Assembly (NCBI RefSeq): GCF_001544135.1
Contig: NZ_BCPV01000038.1
Span: 1 to 38,333 of the forward strand
Direction of reading: 5' to 3'
Length of the DNA stretch: 38,333 bases
From: Geobacillus zalihae NBRC 101842
GTDB lineage: Bacteria > Bacillota > Bacilli > Bacillales > Anoxybacillaceae
In this document: piece by piece, positions 27,960 through 38,333 of the stretch
How the letters are laid out: each line of letters begins with the position of its first letter
Numbering within the stretch: the stretch's first letter is position 1
Notes under the pieces: generated by a model
What the model saw: only the letters and a program-made list of their open reading frames with translations
The model's database searches: none
Told to the model about the DNA's origin: nothing
Made by a program: the position numbers and the translations under genes

Positions 27960-28886
27960 TTGCGAAAAACGCACGCCCTCACCGAAGCGGCGATTGAGCT
28001 CGCGCTGTTTGCTGTTTTGTTTTTGCTTGCGCTGTACGCGCCGGTCATTGGGATTGTCGCCGCTTTGTTTTTAGCGCTTCCGTTTATGGTGTTTACGATG
28101 CGCCATGGGTGGATTCCAGCTATGTTGCTGCTGGCGGCGGCCCTTGTCATCTCCGGTTTGATCGGCTCGCTTTTGTCGCTGCCGATGGCGCTTATGTTTG
28201 GCACCGTCGGCATGGCCGTCGGCGCGATGCTTTCGAAACAGAAAAACCGTTATCTTGTTCTTCTTGTCGGCGCGCTTGTATTTTTGGCGAATATCGTGCT
28301 TGATTACATCATCTCGATTCAATTTTTGCACGTCGATATGATCCAAGATACGCTTGCGCTCGTGCGAGAATCGTTTGACACGGCAATGAATCTAATGAAG
28401 GGAATGGGACAAGCGCCGCCTTTGGAGATGCAAAGGCAGTTCGAACAAGGGCTGAAGCTGATCGGCTATATGGTTCCGACGCTGTTTGTCATCGCTTCGT
28501 TTGCGCTGGCGTACGCGACGATCATCGTCTCGCTGCCGGTGATGAAGAGGCTGAAGCTGCCGGTCGGTTCATGGCCGCCGTTTCGCGAGCTTATGTGGCC
28601 GAAAACTGTATTGTGGTTGTATGTCTTCGTGCTCCTTCTCTCCTTGTTCCCGTTCAAAGAAGGATCGTTTGCCTATATCGCCGTGTTGAACTTATCGTAT
28701 GTGTTGCAGCTGGCGATGATCGTGCAAGGATTTTCGTTTCTTTACTACGCCGCTTACAAAAAAGGGGTTGGCAAAGGTGTGGTGGCGGCAGGGACGGTTG
28801 TTTGCTTATTCCTGCCTTTTCTACTTTATCTTGTGGCGATATTCGGTATAATTGATTTAGGATTTGATTTGCGCCGCCGCATATGA
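27960..28886 (+). CDS. yybS: DUF2232 membrane protein YybS
   Basis: A 308-residue polytopic membrane protein of the DUF2232/YybS family, with about eight hydrophobic segments and an S-component-like look (ALTEAAIELALFAVLFLLAL at the N terminus). The function is not established. The start is TTG 27960: AAGGGG lies about eight bases upstream, and RKTHALTEAAI aligns with family N termini. Oddly, a much better ribosome site (GGAAGGAGGTC, near 27914) sits 38 bp upstream but is followed by ATC, not a start codon. It comes after the rpsR terminator without a clear promoter, and 46 bp before gdpP, likely co-transcribed with it. Confidence 0.85.
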   Translation: MRKTHALTEAAIELALFAVLFLLALYAPVIGIVAALFLALPFMVFTMRHGWIPAMLLLAAALVISGLIGSLLSLPMALMFGTVGMAVGAMLSKQKNRYLVLLVGALVFLANIVLDYIISIQFLHVDMIQDTLALVRESFDTAMNLMKGMGQAPPLEMQRQFEQGLKLIGYMVPTLFVIASFALAYATIIVSLPVMKRLKLPVGSWPPFRELMWPKTVLWLYVFVLLLSLFPFKEGSFAYIAVLNLSYVLQLAMIVQGFSFLYYAAYKKGVGKGVVAAGTVVCLFLPFLLYLVAIFGIIDLGFDLRRRI

Positions 28887-28932
28887 TAATTGGATCAGGC
28901 GAGTCATTTCTTCAGTGTAGGAGCTGACTTGA

Positions 28933-31355
<2,423 letters not shown>

Positions 31356-31366
31356 CGGTAGCGACG

Positions 31367-31394
31367 ATGCCCCCGCCCGCTATGGCGGGGGCAT
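31367..31394 (+). terminator. GC-rich hairpin after rplI
   Basis: Perfect 11-bp stem ATGCCCCCGCC / GGCGGGGGCAT with a six-base loop. It is followed by TATCG, not a T run, so it may slow polymerase or protect the 3' end instead of terminating efficiently. Confidence 0.55.
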
Positions 31395-31433
31395 TATCGA
31401 CGGAAATGAAACGGGGGAAAAGGCGGTGAGACG

Positions 31434-34302
<2,869 letters not shown>

Positions 34303-34352
34303 GCGGCAACAGTGGACGGTGGCAGGCAGCGTATAAACAATGCAAACGACAG

Positions 34353-34384
34353 GCATAGATGCGCGCGCGTCTATGCTTTTTTCT
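34353..34384 (+). terminator. Terminator after purA
   Basis: Stem GCATAGA / TCTATGC with a GC-alternating inner stem, followed by TTTTTTCTTT. Confidence 0.88.
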
Positions 34385-34490
34385 TTGATCGGCTCCTCAA
34401 AATGGCAATCGGCAAAGGATGATTTCATGTTCATAACATGGTAAATTAGTAATGATAGGATTCCATCGCAAAAGGAAGGATGTGAGCGAG

Positions 34491-35204
34491 ATGGAAAAAC
34501 GCATTTTAGTCGTTGATGATGAAAAACCGATTGCCGATATTTTGCAATTTAATTTGCAAAAAGAAGGATATGAAGTCATTTGCGCCTACGACGGCGAAGA
34601 AGCGCTGCAAAAAGTTGAAGAAACGATGCCGGACTTGATTTTATTGGATATTATGTTGCCGTTAAAAGATGGCATGGAAGTATGCCGTGAAGTGCGGAAA
34701 AAGTATGATATGCCGATCATTATGCTGACAGCGAAAGATTCCGAGATTGATAAAGTGCTTGGGTTGGAGCTTGGTGCGGACGATTATGTGACAAAGCCGT
34801 TCAGCACGCGCGAGCTCCTGGCGCGGGTGAAGGCAAACTTGCGCCGCCATGCGCAAACGGCCAACCAAGAAGAAGGAGAAAACGAAACAAATGAAATCGT
34901 CATTGGCCCGCTCGTCATCCGTCCGGACGCGTATGTCGTGCAAAAGCGGGGGGAAACCATTGAACTGACCCACCGCGAATTTGAACTGCTTCATTACTTA
35001 GCGAAACATATCGGCCAAGTGATGACGCGCGAGCATTTGCTGCAAACCGTCTGGGGCTACGATTACTATGGCGATGTGCGCACCGTGGACGTGACGGTAA
35101 GACGTCTGCGTGAAAAAATTGAGGACAACCCTTCCCACCCGAATTGGATCGTCACAAGACGGGGAGTCGGCTATTACTTGCGCAATCCGGAACAGGAGTC
35201 ATGA
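34491..35204 (+). CDS. walR: Essential response regulator WalR (YycF)
   Basis: OmpR-family transcription factor controlling autolysins and wall synthesis with WalK; essential in most Firmicutes. It has 237 residues. The receiver domain (1-120) has acidic D9/D10, phospho-acceptor D53 in LLDIMLP, T in LTAKD and K in TKPFS. The C-terminal winged helix (about 130-233) has [18 protein letters not shown] and [19 protein letters not shown] 34491 gives [13 protein letters not shown], matching relatives; an upstream in-frame start is rejected. The ribosome site is AAGGATGTG at long spacing. walK starts six bp after the stop. Confidence 0.97.
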   Translation: MEKRILVVDDEKPIADILQFNLQKEGYEVICAYDGEEALQKVEETMPDLILLDIMLPLKDGMEVCREVRKKYDMPIIMLTAKDSEIDKVLGLELGADDYVTKPFSTRELLARVKANLRRHAQTANQEEGENETNEIVIGPLVIRPDAYVVQKRGETIELTHREFELLHYLAKHIGQVMTREHLLQTVWGYDYYGDVRTVDVTVRRLREKIEDNPSHPNWIVTRRGVGYYLRNPEQES

Positions 35205-35210
35205 GCCAGC

Positions 35211-37040
35211 ATGAAAAAAGTAGGTCCATTCCGTTCGATTCATTTTAAGTTTGTCATCATTTATGTATTACTGATTCTCGTTGCCATGCAAATCATCGGC
35301 GTGTACTTCGTTCGCAAGCTGGAAACGGAGCTTGTGCAGAACTTTAAAAACTCATTAAACGAACGGGTGACCTTGCTCGCCTATAACGTCGAGCAGGCGA
35401 TGAATCGGGAGCGCGATGAAAAAAGCCCGACATTGGAAGAAGACATCCGTTCGCTTCTTCATGATTTCGTTTCCCAAGACATTTCCGAAGTGCGCGTCAT
35501 CGATGAGAAAGGGAAAGTGCTTGCGACATCCAATCCGTATATGCAAAACATCGTCGGAAAGCGGACGACCGAGATTTATGTAAAACGTTCCCTCGTCACC
35601 GGCGAAATCGTCGACCGGATGCTGCTCGATTCGAAAACAGGTCATCGCATGTACATTTCGTCGACTCCGATCAAAACGAGCGGCGAAATCAAAGGTGTCA
35701 TTTACGTCATCGCCTCGATGGAAAACGTCTTTTCGCAAATGCGGCAAATCAATATGATTTTGGCGACCGGGACGGGGATCGCTCTCGCCATTACCGCCGT
35801 GCTCGGCATTTTTTTGTCGCGCACGATCACCCGGCCGATTTCCGATATGCGCCGGCAAGCGCTGGCGATGACGAGGGGAGATTTCTCACGCAAGGTCAAA
35901 GTGTACGGCTATGATGAAATCGGCCAATTGGCGATGACGTTCAATAACCTGACCAAAAAACTGCAGGAAGCGCAGGCGACGACGGAAGGGGAACGGCGCA
36001 AGCTCGAGTCCGTCTTGACGCATATGACGGATGGCGTCATTGCGACCGACCGTCGCGGGCGCGTCATTCTCATTAACGATGCAGCGTTAAACATTTTGAA
36101 TGTTTCACGTGAAACAGTGCTGTCGAGTTCGATCGTCGACGTGCTTGGCATTGCCGACCAGTATACGTTTGAAACGCTGCTTGAGGAGCGCGATTCGCTC
36201 ATTTTAGATTTCAGCACGGATGAGGAACTATATATTTTGCGCGCGTCGTTGTCGGTGATTCAAAAAGAGGGCGGATTTGTCAACGGGTTGATCGTCGTTT
36301 TGCACGACATTACCGAACAGGAAAAAATCGACCGCGAGCGGCGGCAGTTTGTCGCCAATGTGTCGCATGAATTGCGCACGCCGCTCACCACGATGAAAAG
36401 CTACCTAGAAGCGCTCGCTGACGGCGCTTGGCAAGATAAAGACATCGCGCCGAGGTTCATTCAAGTCGTGCAAAATGAAACGGAACGGATGATTCGGCTC
36501 GTCAACGACTTGCTCCATCTGTCCAAGCTCGACAGCAAAGACTACAAGCTGAAGAAAACGTGGATCAATTTTTCAGCCTATTTCCATAAAGTCATTGACC
36601 GATTTGAGTTGACGAAAAGCGACAACATCCGGTTCGTTCGCAAAATTCCGCGCGAGGCGATTTTTATTGAAGTTGATGAAGATAAAATTACGCAAGTGTT
36701 AGATAACATTATTTCGAACGCTTTGAAATACTCTCCGCAAGGCGGGACGATTACATTTCGCGTCCGCAAACTTTCTGATGAAATGATTGTCAGCGTCAGC
36801 GACGAAGGGGTCGGCATCCCGAAGGCCGATTTGGCGAAAATTTTTGAGCGGTTTTACCGGGTCGACAAGGCCAGGTCGCGCAAATTGGGCGGTACGGGGC
36901 TTGGGCTGGCCATTGCCAAAGAAGTCGTGCTCGCCCATGGCGGAACGATTTGGGCGGAAAGCAAAGAACATAAAGGGACGACGATTTATTTTACGCTGCC
37001 GCTAGAACGCGAGCAAAAGGATGACTGGTGCGATGTATGA
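35211..37040 (+). CDS. walK: Essential sensor histidine kinase WalK (YycG)
   Basis: Membrane kinase that phosphorylates WalR in response to wall and division status. It has 609 residues: TM1 at about 14-34, an extracellular PAS-like domain to about 180, TM2 at about 183-203, HAMP to about 255, a cytosolic PAS to about 370, the dimer/phospho-acceptor helix with H386 in VANVSHELRTPLTTMKSYLE, and the ATPase domain with N-box DNIISNALKYSPQGG, SDEGVGIP and LGGTGLGLAIAKE. The DNA includes a perfect parS site at 36101-36116, encoding residues 297-302. Its stop overlaps walH by eight bases. Confidence 0.97.
   Translation: MKKVGPFRSIHFKFVIIYVLLILVAMQIIGVYFVRKLETELVQNFKNSLNERVTLLAYNVEQAMNRERDEKSPTLEEDIRSLLHDFVSQDISEVRVIDEKGKVLATSNPYMQNIVGKRTTEIYVKRSLVTGEIVDRMLLDSKTGHRMYISSTPIKTSGEIKGVIYVIASMENVFSQMRQINMILATGTGIALAITAVLGIFLSRTITRPISDMRRQALAMTRGDFSRKVKVYGYDEIGQLAMTFNNLTKKLQEAQATTEGERRKLESVLTHMTDGVIATDRRGRVILINDAALNILNVSRETVLSSSIVDVLGIADQYTFETLLEERDSLILDFSTDEELYILRASLSVIQKEGGFVNGLIVVLHDITEQEKIDRERRQFVANVSHELRTPLTTMKSYLEALADGAWQDKDIAPRFIQVVQNETERMIRLVNDLLHLSKLDSKDYKLKKTWINFSAYFHKVIDRFELTKSDNIRFVRKIPREAIFIEVDEDKITQVLDNIISNALKYSPQGGTITFRVRKLSDEMIVSVSDEGVGIPKADLAKIFERFYRVDKARSRKLGGTGLGLAIAKEVVLAHGGTIWAESKEHKGTTIYFTLPLEREQKDDWCDV
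36101..36116 (+). other. parS site inside walK
   Basis: Perfect palindrome TGTTTCACGTGAAACA, identical to the site in spo0J and 16.0 kb away. It should be a second Spo0J clamp-loading site on this side of the origin. Confidence 0.95.
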
Positions 37041-38333
37041 AACGATCAAAACCATCGTGTTGACGTTGCTTGTGCTCATCAGCATTACCTTAACGTTTGC
37101 CTTATGGACATATCATCCGAAATACGACGTGTTGCAAAACGACGAATACATTCAACACGTCTCCGTGAGCAATACGCAAGTGGATACAGCGATGGTCGTG
37201 CAGCCAAAGCAGATTCTCATTCATAAAAACGGCGTCCCCTATGCTGTGACGAAAGACGAAGAGAAAAATGAAGTGCTGAAAGAAATGAGAAGATGGACGC
37301 TTGACGATTTCGAAGATGTTTCGTCTTCTGTTCCGCAAGGGAAGTTTTTATCGTTTTTAAATGGCAAAGAGCGGCTTGAGATCATTTACCCCGATGAGGT
37401 GCCGATCGACATATACCGATTGATTTTCACGATCGATGACAGGGGGCTCGACGGCTTGGCGTTTGACCGCCTGCTCGTCCCGCTCGGCGGGAAGGACGAG
37501 TTCCCCATCTACTTCATCGCGACCGACAAGCGCAAAATTTACAAAGCGATTGCCAGCGATGCCTCCTTATCGGCGATCGGCCGGCTGGCGAAAGAAACGA
37601 GCCATTTTCCGCGTTATTTCGCTTATCCGGTCAGCGAAACGAAGCAGTTGTATTTGCCGGAAAAAGAAGTGGTGCTCAGCAGTCTGCAATATTATACCGA
37701 CGAGCTGGACGCAGACAAGTTTAAAGAAGCGCTCTTTAGCGATCCAAGCTTTGTCAAAAAAGATTTGATTCCGTTTGGCGAAGAATATACAGACGGTTCG
37801 CGGCTGATGGACGTCGATTTTCTTCAACGGATGCTGCTGTATGTGAATCCAGCGGCGCGCGTCTCGAATATGGGACAAACAGAGCAAGAAACCCATATCA
37901 TCCAAAAAAGCATTGATTTCGTCAATGAGCATGGCGGTTGGACGGATCTGTATCATTTCGCCCGCTGGAGCGAGGAGGATCGAAAAGTCACGTTCCGGCT
38001 TGTCGTCAACGGCTATCCAGTCTTTAATGAATACGGCATGTCAGAAATCGTGGAGACGTGGGGAGCGTCCGATTTGATGAAATACCAACGTCCGCTCTTC
38101 CGCCTTGAAATCGCGGATCGCAACCGCACACCAAAAACGCTGCCGTCCGGCCATGAGGTCGTCAACTGGTTCGAACAGACGAAAGGCGTTCGCAAATCGC
38201 TCATCAAAGATATCGCCATCGGCTATGAGCTCATCAAAGATCCCGAGCGGGAAAAAGTCATCCGCCTTGAACCGGCATGGTTCTACTTGTACGGACAAAC
38301 GTGGAAAAAGGTGGACACGAGCGATGAGGCGGG
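37033..38333 (+). CDS. walH: WalRK regulator YycH (WalH), partial at the window edge
   Basis: Membrane-anchored protein that, with YycI, binds and modulates WalK in B. subtilis. About 433 residues are visible without a stop; relatives are about 455, so little is missing. The N-terminal anchor is IKTIVLTLLVLISITLTFAL (5-24), followed by an extracytoplasmic domain of mixed alpha/beta character (e.g. WTYHPKYDVLQNDEYIQ). ATG 37033 overlaps the walK stop by eight bases, with AAGGATG upstream as a weak site, so translational coupling is likely. walI should follow beyond the edge. Confidence 0.92.
   Translation, partial: MYETIKTIVLTLLVLISITLTFALWTYHPKYDVLQNDEYIQHVSVSNTQVDTAMVVQPKQILIHKNGVPYAVTKDEEKNEVLKEMRRWTLDDFEDVSSSVPQGKFLSFLNGKERLEIIYPDEVPIDIYRLIFTIDDRGLDGLAFDRLLVPLGGKDEFPIYFIATDKRKIYKAIASDASLSAIGRLAKETSHFPRYFAYPVSETKQLYLPEKEVVLSSLQYYTDELDADKFKEALFSDPSFVKKDLIPFGEEYTDGSRLMDVDFLQRMLLYVNPAARVSNMGQTEQETHIIQKSIDFVNEHGGWTDLYHFARWSEEDRKVTFRLVVNGYPVFNEYGMSEIVETWGASDLMKYQRPLFRLEIADRNRTPKTLPSGHEVVNWFEQTKGVRKSLIKDIAIGYELIKDPEREKVIRLEPAWFYLYGQTWKKVDTSDEA

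Overview
The window is the replication-origin region of a thermophilic Bacillaceae chromosome, most likely Geobacillus or a close relative. The reasons are the Bacillus-type gene order around oriC, the moderately high GC content, sporulation-linked genes (soj, spo0J, yyaC), a DnaA whose start reads [18 protein letters not shown], and frequent GTG/TTG starts. No mobile element, CRISPR array, prophage, tRNA or rRNA body is visible.

Layout. Everything left of about 10.6 kb is transcribed leftward: dnaA, dnaN, yaaA, recF, gyrB, gyrA and an HD-GYP-like gene. After these come two tandem rRNA-type promoters and a long leader with ~120 bp repeat modules that runs off the left edge, presumably into a 16S gene. 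Everything right of about 11 kb runs rightward, with one exception: rpmH, rnpA, yidC/spoIIIJ, jag/khpB, mnmE, mnmG, rsmG, noc, soj, spo0J, a DUF554 gene, [yyaC on the opposite strand], mscS, yyzM, yyaE, ychF, rpsF-ssb-rpsR, yybS, gdpP, rplI, dnaC, purA, walR, walK and walH (cut by the right edge). The two replication arms therefore diverge from oriC and nearly all genes are co-directional with the fork.

The origin is bipartite as in B. subtilis. One DnaA-box cluster lies between dnaA and rpmH, with a Spo0A-box match over the putative dnaA promoter. A second lies between dnaA and dnaN, next to an AT-rich candidate unwinding element. A third cluster sits between jag and mnmE and overlaps a plausible mnmE promoter. 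Two perfect parS sites lie inside coding sequence, one in spo0J and one in walK, and both encode the same peptide, NVSRET.

Functionally the window joins replication initiation (DnaA, DnaN, DnaC helicase, gyrase, RecF, SSB), chromosome segregation and division control (Soj, Spo0J, Noc), tRNA modification and RNA processing (MnmE, MnmG, RsmG, RnpA), membrane insertion (YidC), ribosomal proteins (L34, S6, S18, L9), c-di-AMP turnover (GdpP), purine synthesis (PurA) and cell-wall homeostasis (WalRKH). It is core genome. The observations most worth a second look are regulatory: the rrn leader modules, the DnaA boxes at mnmE, the Spo0A box in oriC, the orphan Shine-Dalgarno before yybS, and an HD-GYP protein lacking the HD histidine.
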